Shown one piece after another: positions 7,524 to 15,846 of a stretch of 33,651 bases of DNA. Within the stretch, counting starts at the first letter, position 1. Each line of letters opens with the position of its first letter. This DNA comes from Methanoregula sp. (lineage in GTDB: Archaea; Halobacteriota; Methanomicrobia; Methanomicrobiales; Methanospirillaceae): the NCBI GenBank assembly GCA_030651815.1, contig JAUSBW010000127.1:1-33651 (forward strand). Direction: 5' to 3'. The notes under the pieces were generated by a model, which saw only the letters and a list, made by a program, of their open reading frames with translations, searched no databases and was not told the DNA's origin. The translations under genes and the position numbers were made by a program.

Positions 7524-9097
7524 CATTTGCTGATTTCATCATCACCAATGCACCGGCGCTGCTGATAGTTGTCCCTCTGTTTGCGGCATTCCTCTGTCCG
7601 GTCATTGGAAAGATTTCCACAACGGTCAGGAACTGCTGGGTGATGGGGATGATGCTCATCACCGCAGCCATTGCATTCATCCTCGCTTATAGGGTGTTTG
7701 CAACCGGGCCCGTGCTCTACGTGTTCGGTGCCGCTGCCACGAATCTTGCCGTCCCGCTGGATTCCGGGGGTATCCCCATCCGGATTATCTTCATGGTCGA
7801 TGCGATGAGCGCGTTCATGGGGATCATCTGTGCGATTGTCGGGGTATCGGTCCTGTTGTATTCACTGTCGTCAGAGTCCCGCAACAGCAGTCTTGAGGGA
7901 TATTACACCCTGTTTTTCCTGATGATTGCCGGTGTCTTCGGGATGGTCTCTACCGGGGATATCTTTAACTTCTTCGTGTTTTTAGAGATTCTCTCCCTTG
8001 CATCAGCAGGGATGATCGCGTACCGGGTTGACGGGGGACTTGCTGTAGAGGCAGCACTGAAGTATCTCGTCCTGTCCACGCTCGGTGCGATCCTCGTCCT
8101 GTTTGCCATAGGCATCTACTATGGAGAATACAATGCGCTCAATATCGCGATGATTGCCCAGCGGATGCAGTACACAATGCTGGACAAGATCGCACTCGTC
8201 TTAATTGTCGCTGCGCTTGCGATGAAGTGCGGTGCCGTGCCCCTGCACTTCTGGACACCGGATGCCTACTCCCGGGCCCCGTCATCAGTAACCGCATTTT
8301 TAGTGGTTGCAAGCCAGGCAAGCCTGTATGGGCTCTTCAGGGTTGTGTTCACTATGTACAACGTGACCATGAACTGCGTCACCGTGGGCTGGATCATCAT
8401 TATTCTCGGAGTGCTTTCCATGGTCGTTGGGGTCACGATGGCAATTCCCCAGAAAGATATCAAGCGCTTAATGGCATACCATGCGGTCTCCCAGACCGGA
8501 TATATGCTTCTTGGTGTCGGTGTCGGGCTTGCGGTACTTGGCAATGTCGCACTCACCAGTGCATTCGGGTTTATGGCTATGGAAGGGGGCATCTTCCATA
8601 TCTTCAACCATGCGATGTACAAGGGGCTCCTCTTCCTGACTGCAGGAGCAATAGTCTACCGGATCGGAACCCGCGACCTGAACAAAATGGGCGGGCTCGG
8701 GCACACCATGAAGTACACCATGATCTTCTTCATTATCGGGGCACTCGCCATTGCAGGAATCCCACCCCTCAACGGTTTCGCATCAAAACTGATGATCTAC
8801 GAGTCCGTTTACCTCTTCAACCCGATCCTTGCGATCATTGCTATGGTTGTTTCCATCCTCACCCTCGCCTCGTTTGTCAAGGTCTTCCATTCGGTATTCA
8901 TGGGGCCACAGCTTCCGGAGTATGCAGAGGTTAAGGAAGCCCCTCTTCCGATGCTGATCGGTATGGGCATTCTTGCTGCCATCTGCATCCTCTTCGGGCT
9001 GTTCCCGCAGCCGGTGGTGGACATGCTTGTCGCCCCTGCCGTCCATGCGCTTGCAGACCAGGGCGGGTATATCGCATCTGTGCTGGGAGGTGCCTGA
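7520..9097 (+). CDS. mbhH: Mbh hydrogenase subunit H, MrpD antiporter-like
   Basis: A 525-residue, roughly 14-helix protein of the proton-conducting quinone oxidoreductase/MrpD family (NuoL, M, N homologues). Charged residues inside the membrane that are essential in this family are visible: Glu156 in FFVFLEILSLAS, Lys236 in MKCGAVPLHFWTPDAY, and His364 and Lys368 in FNHAMYKGLLF. A further conserved block is QKDIKRLMAYHAVSQTGYM (about 311-329). It is the main cation-translocating subunit of the complex. It overlaps mbhG by four bases and is followed one base later by mbhI. Confidence 0.96.
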   Translation: MTFADFIITNAPALLIVVPLFAAFLCPVIGKISTTVRNCWVMGMMLITAAIAFILAYRVFATGPVLYVFGAAATNLAVPLDSGGIPIRIIFMVDAMSAFMGIICAIVGVSVLLYSLSSESRNSSLEGYYTLFFLMIAGVFGMVSTGDIFNFFVFLEILSLASAGMIAYRVDGGLAVEAALKYLVLSTLGAILVLFAIGIYYGEYNALNIAMIAQRMQYTMLDKIALVLIVAALAMKCGAVPLHFWTPDAYSRAPSSVTAFLVVASQASLYGLFRVVFTMYNVTMNCVTVGWIIIILGVLSMVVGVTMAIPQKDIKRLMAYHAVSQTGYMLLGVGVGLAVLGNVALTSAFGFMAMEGGIFHIFNHAMYKGLLFLTAGAIVYRIGTRDLNKMGGLGHTMKYTMIFFIIGALAIAGIPPLNGFASKLMIYESVYLFNPILAIIAMVVSILTLASFVKVFHSVFMGPQLPEYAEVKEAPLPMLIGMGILAAICILFGLFPQPVVDMLVAPAVHALADQGGYIASVLGGA

Positions 9098-9098
9098 A

Positions 9099-9446
9099 AT
9101 GGATCTGTTTGCACCGTTGCTGACCGGATATGGTATATGGGCTCCTGTTGTCTGGCTGGTGGCATTTATCGCTGCTTTTATCGTGGTGTACCTGATCTGG
9201 AAAACGGGAGAATCCTCATACAAGAAAGGAACCGAGCTGGAGCGCCCCTACCTTTCCGGCAATGCAGAACCGGAGAAGGGAGCAGTCCATATCAGGGCCA
9301 GTAACCTGTACTGGGGATTTTTGCAGGCACTAAAAGGTTATTATGATGTCCTTGTGCCTTTACATACGGGTGTCCTGACCGATTATATGATCTGGTTTGT
9401 TGCAGTAACCGCGCTGCTTCTCGTAATCGTGGGAGTGCTATCATGA
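9099..9446 (+). CDS. mbhI: Mbh hydrogenase subunit I
   Basis: A 115-residue protein with two membrane helices (about residues 13-33 and 92-112) joined by a hydrophilic middle containing KGTELERPYLSGN and LYWGFLQALKGYYDVLVPLH. This matches MbhI, which in the Pyrococcus complex bridges the Mrp-like and hydrogenase halves of the membrane arm. The ATG at 9099 follows the mbhH TGA by one base. The stop overlaps the mbhJ ATG by four bases. The longer in-frame version from 8973 lies inside mbhH and is rejected. Confidence 0.88.
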   Translation: MDLFAPLLTGYGIWAPVVWLVAFIAAFIVVYLIWKTGESSYKKGTELERPYLSGNAEPEKGAVHIRASNLYWGFLQALKGYYDVLVPLHTGVLTDYMIWFVAVTALLLVIVGVLS

Positions 9447-9874
9447 AACTGACAAAATCCTTCAACCGTTCGCTCTGGGTGTTCCACCTCAACACCGGCT
9501 CCTGCAATGGCTGCGAGATCGAGATTGTGGCGACAATAACCCCGCACTACGACCCAGAGCGCTTTGGCATAAAGCTGGTGGGCTCGCCAAAGCATGCCGA
9601 CGTACTTCTGGTGACCGGGCCAGTGACGAAAATGATGGCGCCGAAAGTCCGGAGGGTGTACGAGCAGGTGCCCGATCCCAAACTGGTCATGTGCATCGGG
9701 TCGTGCGGCCAGTCCGGTGGGGTCTTTTATGACTCGTACAACCTCGACGGGCCAATCGATCAGGTAATCCCCGTAGACGTGTATGTTCCCGGGTGCCCCC
9801 CCCGTCCAGAGGCAATCATCTACGGGGTTGTAAAGGCCTGGGAGAAACTGGAGCGCCTGGAGGCAGCGCAATGA
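9443..9874 (+). CDS. mbhJ: Mbh [NiFe]-hydrogenase small subunit, NuoB/EchC-like
   Basis: A 143-residue cytoplasmic small subunit that carries the proximal [4Fe-4S] cluster next to the NiFe site. The expected ligands are present: Cys21 and Cys24 in GSCNGCEIE, Cys88 in CIGSCGQSGG, and Cys118 in VPGCPPRPE. Length fits the compact group 4 (Ech/Mbh/NuoB-like) form; the signal peptide and extra cluster domain of uptake hydrogenases are absent, as expected. It overlaps both neighbours by four bases. Confidence 0.96.
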   Translation: MKLTKSFNRSLWVFHLNTGSCNGCEIEIVATITPHYDPERFGIKLVGSPKHADVLLVTGPVTKMMAPKVRRVYEQVPDPKLVMCIGSCGQSGGVFYDSYNLDGPIDQVIPVDVYVPGCPPRPEAIIYGVVKAWEKLERLEAAQ

Positions 9875-10509
9875 ACGAAACACCGCACCTCTCCCCAATG
9901 GAGATTATCGATCTCTACAAAACGGAATTCGGGGCAGGTATTCACGATGCCCGGATCACCGAACGCGGGGAAGGGGTACAGAAGACGAAGGGCTACAATC
10001 TCTGGATCAGGGTCGACCGGGAACTGCTCAGGCCCGCTATCAAAAAACTCATGGATATCAGGTTCCCGCATTTAGCGGTAATCGCAGGAAATGATCTCGG
10101 GGATGAGATTGAACTTCTCTATATCTTCTCTGTCTTCTATGGCACGAAATTCGGTGAGTATATGGTAACCTTCGGGATCCGTCTCCCGAAAACCGACCTG
10201 ACCGTCCCTACCATCACCGATCTCATACCCGGGGCCCTGATATCGGAACGCGAAAAACAGGAATTTTTTGGCATCACGGTAACTGATATCCCCGATGGGC
10301 GCAGGCTTTTCCTTCCCGATGATTTCCCGCAGGGTGTGTATCCCTGGAGAAAGGATGAAACCGGGATAAAACCCGAGATGATTAAGGAACTCTGGGCTAT
10401 CAACCGGCCAAAGGATCGCCCGGCACCCCCGGTTCCGGAAAAGAAACCCGTAATGGAAGTGCCGGCAGCTGAAGGAGAGGAGAGAAAGACCGGAGGCGCA
10501 GCAGAATGA
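9871..10509 (+). CDS. mbhK: Mbh hydrogenase subunit K, NuoC-like 30 kDa subunit
   Basis: A 212-residue soluble subunit of the NuoC/EchD family, a structural partner of the large subunit. The family signature lies near the C-terminal half: ALISEREKQEFFGITVTDIP (122-141), then a PDDFPQGVYPWRK segment. The last 35 residues are a Pro-, Lys- and Glu-rich tail, probably disordered. The start at 9871 gives an ATGA overlap with mbhJ; an in-frame start at 9793 would lie inside mbhJ. It overlaps mbhL by four bases. Confidence 0.92.
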   Translation: MNETPHLSPMEIIDLYKTEFGAGIHDARITERGEGVQKTKGYNLWIRVDRELLRPAIKKLMDIRFPHLAVIAGNDLGDEIELLYIFSVFYGTKFGEYMVTFGIRLPKTDLTVPTITDLIPGALISEREKQEFFGITVTDIPDGRRLFLPDDFPQGVYPWRKDETGIKPEMIKELWAINRPKDRPAPPVPEKKPVMEVPAAEGEERKTGGAAE

Positions 10510-11744
10510 ACGGCGATACAACGAAAAAATCAACCCCCTATACGGTCCCTATCGGACCGGTACATCCAGCCTTAAAAGAGCCGGTCATGTTCAACTTCCT
10601 GATGGAAGGAGAAGTGGTCAAATCGGTGGACTTTGCTCCGGGTAATGTCCACCGTGGAATCGAATGGATGGGCATGAGGAGGAACCCGGTCCAGATCGTC
10701 CACCTCACCGACAGGATATGCGGCATCTGCGGGATTGTGCACTCGCTCTCATTTGCACGGGCCGTGGAGCAGATTGCCGAGATTGAAGTACCTCCCCGGG
10801 CCGACTACATCAGGACCATCCTGCACGAGCTCGAGCGGATGCAGTCACATCTTCTGTGGGCAGGAGTGGCTGCCCACGAACTCGGTTTTGATTCGCTTCT
10901 CTTCCTTACATGGCGGGTGAGGGAGCAGTCGATGGACCTTATCGAGAATCTCACCGGGAATCGGGTGAACTACGGGATTGTCCAGATCGGCGGCGTCCGC
11001 AGGGATATCAGTAACGACCAGATCCTGTTAATTGAACAGGGTCTTGCCTATTACCGGGGGCTGCTTGACCAGATGAAGACCGTCTTTCTGGACGACAGCA
11101 CCATACGCATGCGGTGCCGGGGCCACGGTCTTTTGAGCTACCGGGATGCCCAACTCCTCTGTGCAATCGGGCCGACTGCACGGGCATCGGGTCTTGCCAT
11201 GGATGTCCGGCACGATTATCCCTACTGTGCCTATGGGGACCTCGATGTCCAACCCGTGCTCCCCCCGCAGGAATTCGGGGGACCTCAAGGGGATGTGTAT
11301 GACCGGATCATCGTAAGGCTCCTTGAGATCGCCCAGTCCATCGATATTATCCAGCAGTGCCTCGATTCGATGCCTGCCGGAGAGGTCCTCTGGGAGAAGA
11401 AGCTGCCCAAACTGCTTTCCATCCTGAAAAAAGCTCATGGTGAGGCAATTGGCCGGGTGGAGGCCCCGAGAGGCGAATGCATGCACTATGTCCGTATGGA
11501 TGGAAACGATGCCCCGGCAACCTGGAAGGTGAAAGCCTCCACCTACAGCAACCTGATGTCCTGGATCCCCATGCTCAAAGGCGAGCAGCTGGCAGACGTC
11601 CCCATCATCGTGGCATCCATTGATCCCTGTATGTCCTGTACCGACCGGGTGACAATTATCCGGAACGGTTCTGCAGATGACCTGACCAAAGAAGATCTGA
11701 CGCAGCTTTCCCGTGAGAAGACAAGGAGGTTTTCACGATGCTGA
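10506..11744 (+). CDS. mbhL: Mbh [NiFe]-hydrogenase large subunit
   Basis: A 412-residue catalytic subunit of group 4 type, where H2 is oxidised or formed at the NiFe centre. The two CxxC pairs that bind nickel and iron are present: RICGICG (Cys72, Cys75) and DPCMSCTDR (Cys375, Cys378). Conservation of all four cysteines separates it from the related NuoD and F420H2 dehydrogenase subunits, which lack them. A 31-residue extension follows Arg381 and could be removed by the HycI-type protease encoded just beyond the operon. The last residue is Cys412. It overlaps mbhM by seven bases, with a strong AAGGAGGT for mbhM inside its own end. Confidence 0.97.
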   Translation: MNGDTTKKSTPYTVPIGPVHPALKEPVMFNFLMEGEVVKSVDFAPGNVHRGIEWMGMRRNPVQIVHLTDRICGICGIVHSLSFARAVEQIAEIEVPPRADYIRTILHELERMQSHLLWAGVAAHELGFDSLLFLTWRVREQSMDLIENLTGNRVNYGIVQIGGVRRDISNDQILLIEQGLAYYRGLLDQMKTVFLDDSTIRMRCRGHGLLSYRDAQLLCAIGPTARASGLAMDVRHDYPYCAYGDLDVQPVLPPQEFGGPQGDVYDRIIVRLLEIAQSIDIIQQCLDSMPAGEVLWEKKLPKLLSILKKAHGEAIGRVEAPRGECMHYVRMDGNDAPATWKVKASTYSNLMSWIPMLKGEQLADVPIIVASIDPCMSCTDRVTIIRNGSADDLTKEDLTQLSREKTRRFSRC

Positions 11745-12739
11745 CCGATCTCATCGGGACTTTGGCAGGAGCGGTTCTTGTCGGAGTTTTCGGGATACTT
11801 GTCGCATTATTCCTGATGGGTGTTGACCGGATCGTGACTGCCCGGATGCAGGCACGCATCGGCCCTCCGCTCAGTCAGCCCCTGACAGATCTGCGCAAGC
11901 TCTTCAGCAAGGAAAATGTGGTGCCCGCCAATGCCATACCCTGGCTCTTCAACATGGCACCGGTCGTAGCACTGGCGTCGGCCATCACCATCCTGCTCTA
12001 TATCCCTGTCGGTGGTTTTCCTCCTGTTCTTTCCGACGGGGGAGATCTGATACTGGTCATGTATCTCCTGACCCTGCCGGCTCTCGCACTTGTTGTCGGA
12101 GGGTTCTCTTCCGGATCACCATACGCAACAGTAGGTGCACAGAGAGAGATGGTGACCATGATCGCGTACGAGTTCCCGCTTGCCGTGGTGATCATTGCCA
12201 TTGCATGGAAACTTGCCGTTTCCGGCATCCCGCTCCCATTCCTGCTGGCAAGCGTGCAGGCGAATCCTGTCTGGGGGCTTGTGGGGCCGCTCGGGATTAT
12301 CGGTGTCCTTATCCTGTTCTTCGTCCTTATCATTGTCACCCCGGCAGAACTATCCCGCATCCCCTTCGATACACCGGAAGCCGAGACGGAGCTTGCCGGC
12401 GGGGTGCTGGTGGAGTATTCAGGAAAGAACCTTGCCCTCTTCACCCTCACGCAGGGTGTGAAGACAGTGGTCATGGCCTCGCTTGTTGTGGCACTCTTTA
12501 TCCCTTACCGGCTCTCCGCATTACTCCCGGCACCGGTCATTATGCAACCGGTTCTTGACCTGCTGTCCTACCTCGTTCTGGTGGTGCTGGTAGCTTTTGT
12601 AGCAGTAAGCCTGATCAGGGTTTCCATGGCCCGGTTCCGCATTAACCAGGTGGTCTCGATGTACTGGATGTATATCAGCATCATCGGCATTGCCGGCATG
12701 ATCCTGATTATGGTGGATCATATCCTGGGGGTGGTGTGA
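11738..12739 (+). CDS. mbhM: Mbh hydrogenase subunit M, NuoH-like membrane anchor
   Basis: A 333-residue, eight-helix protein of the NuoH/EchB family that anchors the hydrogenase peripheral arm to the membrane. The motifs ARMQARIGPPLSQPLTDLRK (35-54) and then ELSRIPFDTPEAETELAGG (204-222) with VEYSG are the family's conserved cytoplasmic loops, rich in acidic residues that link redox chemistry to ion movement. AAGGAGGT lies about six bases before the ATG. The stop overlaps the GTG codon at 12736. Confidence 0.95.
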   Translation: MLTDLIGTLAGAVLVGVFGILVALFLMGVDRIVTARMQARIGPPLSQPLTDLRKLFSKENVVPANAIPWLFNMAPVVALASAITILLYIPVGGFPPVLSDGGDLILVMYLLTLPALALVVGGFSSGSPYATVGAQREMVTMIAYEFPLAVVIIAIAWKLAVSGIPLPFLLASVQANPVWGLVGPLGIIGVLILFFVLIIVTPAELSRIPFDTPEAETELAGGVLVEYSGKNLALFTLTQGVKTVVMASLVVALFIPYRLSALLPAPVIMQPVLDLLSYLVLVVLVAFVAVSLIRVSMARFRINQVVSMYWMYISIIGIAGMILIMVDHILGVV

Positions 12740-12741
12740 CC

Positions 12742-13146
12742 ATGGTCCGCCTTCCCATGATGACGGAACTGCTCAGGCAGCTCTTCAAAAAACCGGCCAC
12801 CAACGCCTTTCCGGCCCGCTACCTCCCGCCCTCGGTGACAACATTCCTGCACAAGGTTGCACTGGGTGAGGCGGCTATCAATCCTCCAATGCCGGTGCCA
12901 CCGAAATTCCGGGGAAAGATCACCTATGACCGGGAGTCGTGCATCGGATGCCAGCTCTGCCTGAAGGTCTGCCCGGCGCATGCCATCGAATTCCTCCCGA
13001 CAACAAAGCGTGTCCGCATCTATGTTGCCCAGTGCATCTTCTGCTCCCAGTGCAATGACATCTGCCCGAAGGATTGCCTGCATATGACTGATGAGTTCCT
13101 GCTCGCTACGGAAAACCGGTTTGCAGACTGTCAGATTGTGGAATAG
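12742..13146 (+). CDS. mbhN: Mbh hydrogenase subunit N, 2x[4Fe-4S] ferredoxin-like (NuoI)
   Basis: A 134-residue NuoI-like electron-transfer subunit, last gene of the operon. Two clusters are encoded: CIGCQLCLKVCP (Cys67, 70, 73, 77) and CIFCSQCNDICP (Cys98, 101, 104, 108). It passes electrons between soluble ferredoxin and the small subunit. I start it at ATG 12742; GTG at 12736 in the same frame would overlap mbhM by four bases and is a fair alternative. A T-run follows 25 bases after the stop. Confidence 0.95.
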   Translation: MVRLPMMTELLRQLFKKPATNAFPARYLPPSVTTFLHKVALGEAAINPPMPVPPKFRGKITYDRESCIGCQLCLKVCPAHAIEFLPTTKRVRIYVAQCIFCSQCNDICPKDCLHMTDEFLLATENRFADCQIVE

Positions 13147-13171
13147 CAGGAGAAATTCCACTCTTTTGGTA

Positions 13172-13178
13172 TTTTTTT
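13172..13178 (+). terminator. T-run terminator after mbhN
   Basis: Seven consecutive T lie 26 bases after the mbhN stop, in the spacer between two convergent genes. Oligo-T tracts alone can end archaeal transcription. No clear hairpin accompanies it. Confidence 0.4.
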
Positions 13179-13255
13179 ATCCGCGGGACTGATTCTTAAA
13201 TTCCTATTCAATCATTCCTGTCACTATCTCGGATACTGGTGCACAGAACCGCCGG

Positions 13256-13708
13256 TTATTCTGATCCAAGAACCGTAATACGATCAAGTTCTCCTGAGTA
13301 AAGCACGTGTAAAAACTGATCCGCCCCTCTTTTGACCGGTGGTGAGATCCCCTCTCCTGTTCCGGCACATTCCGGCTGGATGCCGATAAGTATGATCCTT
13401 TCTACGGTATCTGAGAGAAAATCGATGAGAAGTGAGAGAGGGAGCTGGTGGGTTCCTATACTCACATCCTCTATTTTGTGCCGTGGAATGATCCGGTATT
13501 CCCCTGGGGAGATACTCATAGCAGCAGCGTCAACAAGCAACAGACAGTGTGGCCGGGTTTTCCGTACTATCCCGGTGAAATTCTCCGGTGCGGTTCCACA
13601 GGCGAGTGAGATCCAGCCCTCCTTCCTGAACTGCTCAGCTACATAGATACCAACACCATCGTCCCCGTTTAACGGGTTGCCGATGCCAAGCAGGATGTTT
13701 GTTGTCAT
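13256..13708 (-). CDS. hycI: hydrogenase maturation protease, HycI/HyaD family
   Basis: A 150-residue endopeptidase that removes the C-terminal extension of a [NiFe]-hydrogenase large subunit after nickel insertion. The family opening GIGNPLNGDDGVG (8-20) is intact. The nickel-sensing residues align with those of HycI: Asp16, Asp60 in LLLVDAAA, and His87 in GTHQLPLSLL. The gene is convergent with mbhN, about 110 bases away, which supports MbhL as the substrate. Other hydrogenases elsewhere in the genome could also be served. The ATG at 13708 is a normal start. Confidence 0.9.
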   Translation of the reverse strand: MTTNILLGIGNPLNGDDGVGIYVAEQFRKEGWISLACGTAPENFTGIVRKTRPHCLLLVDAAAMSISPGEYRIIPRHKIEDVSIGTHQLPLSLLIDFLSDTVERIILIGIQPECAGTGEGISPPVKRGADQFLHVLYSGELDRITVLGSE

Positions 13709-13774
13709 GGTATGAGATTGATCCGGTTTCTATTTTTATTTCAGACTATTTGTGGTTTATATAAACACCCGTAT

Positions 13775-15649
13775 CTACGAATGCAGTTTCTGGAGATCGA
13801 CTGACACAGCCCGAACCGGTGTCGGGTCTCGTTTCATCGGACGTACGTTCGCTCCTTCCATCTCTCCCTCTGCCCATGCAAAACGTTCCCGGATGGTAGG
13901 TGGGAGCTCTTTCTCATCGATCGGGACGAATCCGTAATTGCCATAGAACTTCGAGAGATTCCAGACCGAATGCATGTAGAGTATATCCTGCCCGCACGCC
14001 TCGACAAGTCCCCACATGACCGCATTTGCGTACCCGTGACCACGCTGGCTGACCGGAGTAAATACGCCATCCACTTCAAACCCGTCCGTATGCCGTTTGC
14101 ACCGGGCAATAGATACTGCCTGTGCCCCATAAAACGCCGCAAAGATACGGTCTGTCGTGGGATCACCCTTCGTGTTGTGGTAATCGATCCATAGCGACTC
14201 TGCAATGAAAAACTCCAGAGAAACCAGTTCCCTCACGGTCGCACCGGTGCTGTGTTTCGAGAGATGCCGTGCCGGCACAGACAAAGACGGGAGCGGGGGT
14301 GCATCCTCATTGGTGCCCTCGAACCTGTACCCTCCGGATGGAACATGGATCAAGAACGTCGCGCCCTCCCCCTCGATCCCGGTCTCCTGTATACTCATAC
14401 CGGTCACCTCAACGATCTGGCGGCAGATGAAGAGCCCGATCCCTGCGTGCCCCCCGGCATCATACTCGAATATCTGTTGTTTCTTTCCTGCCGGGATCCC
14501 GGTGCCATCATCTCTGATACAGAGGTCAAGCCCTTCATGGGTCTCGTGATATGTGACGACAATGTTCTTCACTGTGCCGCCATGCCGTAGCGAATTCTCC
14601 GGAAGATGGGTGAGGACATCGGCAAAGAGCGGATCTGCGTAGACTTCGAGGCGTCCAGCCCAAAACCTGATCGAAACCGTACTGTCATCTGAAGGAAAGC
14701 GGGCTGAATCAAGCATCCGCTGCACACTCATCCAGACCGGTGGGAGCGCACCAAGATCCTTGTAGGACTCGGTGAGGAAAAGCTGGCGGGCAACGTTCCA
14801 TGCCAGCGTCCGGATCCGTTCGATATACGCATGTATCCCGGCATCATTGCAGTGAGCATCTGCCTCATCGACCGTCTCGATGATCTGGTCGACCGAGCGG
14901 TGGAGGTGGTCTGTAGAGAAGCGTGAAAGGAGGCTGAGTTTGTCGTTTGCTGTCTTCAACGCATGTTCGGCATGAACGCGGCTGGTGATATCGAAGAATG
15001 TGAGTATCGCCCGTTTGCCAGGGAGGGATGCAGCAGAGACAAGCACGATAAACGAGTTCTCATCCGGTAGAGAGAATCTCGTTTCAGTGGCGTATACCGC
15101 ACCCTCGCGGGAGAGCCGGTTGAAAAATTCCTGCTCCTCTTCCCCGCTCCAGATGGTCGTAATTGAAGTGCCCTTAATGTCAGCAGCTTTTCGTTTGAGA
15201 AGGTCAGCAGCTTTCCAGTTGATCTCTTCAATCGTCCGGCTGCTGCCAATATCGGCAACAAGGATGCTGCCTCCTTCCGAATTGTCAAAGAGACCTTTGT
15301 AGAGCACTTCCTGTTCACGGAGTTGGAGGGTGAGTGTAGAGATCAGCCACCCGATCACGACAATGACAAGTGTGCGCAGCAGCGCATCTATAAGAATGGT
15401 TGGCGAGGTTCCGGCAAGAAGGATTACGAAGAGGAGGTAGATAGCTCCTATGCACCCGGCGATGATGACCCCCCTGCGCGGGTACTGGTATGCGGCGATC
15501 ACAACCGGAATGTACAGGAGATGGGGGATGCCTGTCGAGATTCCAAAAAGGAGTCCGATAAGGTTGGCGAGAAGTGCAACCGCAGCCGTTCCAAGGATTA
15601 CCACATTCCAGAGAAGATCGCGCCTCTCAAACCGGGCATGGAGGTTCAT
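13775..15649 (-). CDS. membrane PAS/histidine-kinase-like protein fused to a GNAT acetyltransferase
   Basis: A 624-residue multidomain protein. Residues 12-110 hold about four membrane helices; 113-225 a PAS domain; 233-290 the dimerisation helix region; 330-440 a histidine-kinase-type ATPase with N box PENSLRHGG (350-358), DDGTGIP (380-386) and GIGLFICRQI (403-412). Residues about 470-600 form a GNAT N-acetyltransferase, with the acetyl-CoA loop RGHGYA at 536-541 and a typical NLSKFYGNYGFVP end. Related methanogen kinases usually have RHDILNQ at the phosphoacceptor; here the matching stretch reads SRFSTDHLHRS (242-252), so the His is displaced or absent. The last 16 residues resemble the DP1 tail encoded next door. 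Domain limits are approximate. Confidence 0.85.
   Translation of the reverse strand: MNLHARFERRDLLWNVVILGTAAVALLANLIGLLFGISTGIPHLLYIPVVIAAYQYPRRGVIIAGCIGAIYLLFVILLAGTSPTILIDALLRTLVIVVIGWLISTLTLQLREQEVLYKGLFDNSEGGSILVADIGSSRTIEEINWKAADLLKRKAADIKGTSITTIWSGEEEQEFFNRLSREGAVYATETRFSLPDENSFIVLVSAASLPGKRAILTFFDITSRVHAEHALKTANDKLSLLSRFSTDHLHRSVDQIIETVDEADAHCNDAGIHAYIERIRTLAWNVARQLFLTESYKDLGALPPVWMSVQRMLDSARFPSDDSTVSIRFWAGRLEVYADPLFADVLTHLPENSLRHGGTVKNIVVTYHETHEGLDLCIRDDGTGIPAGKKQQIFEYDAGGHAGIGLFICRQIVEVTGMSIQETGIEGEGATFLIHVPSGGYRFEGTNEDAPPLPSLSVPARHLSKHSTGATVRELVSLEFFIAESLWIDYHNTKGDPTTDRIFAAFYGAQAVSIARCKRHTDGFEVDGVFTPVSQRGHGYANAVMWGLVEACGQDILYMHSVWNLSKFYGNYGFVPIDEKELPPTIRERFAWAEGEMEGANVRPMKRDPTPVRAVSVDLQKLHS
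13783..13837 (-). repeat. 3'-end copy A shared with the DP1 gene tail
   Basis: The DNA around the end of the kinase-GNAT gene (13790-13837) lines up with the end of the DP1 gene (15880-15927). The best-conserved parts are TCTGGAG, TCGAC and the 12-mer CCGGTGTCGGGT (13816-13827 and 15906-15917). The encoded tails share PTP..AV.VDLQ.L. I count about 30 of 48 identical bases by eye. Confidence 0.5.
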
Positions 15650-15846
15650 AGGTCAGCCTCTGGTTTCTCCGCTCCTTTTTTCATTGACGGATATTGCGAA
15701 TCAAAATACTTGAGGGTTGTGATTTTGTGAGCGGGCTGCCATATAAGTTCCGGGAGTCTGTCCGGGCGCTACCATGCGGTGGCTAAAAATGTCTCCGGAA
15801 AGATTCTCCTGTTGGGGAGGGAGATGCGGCCGGAAAGAAGTGTTTT

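Noticed and set aside
8227-8934. A 235-codon plus-strand frame inside mbhH
   Set aside because: It is Cys/His/Arg-rich with no domain; mbhH has all family motifs in the proper frame.
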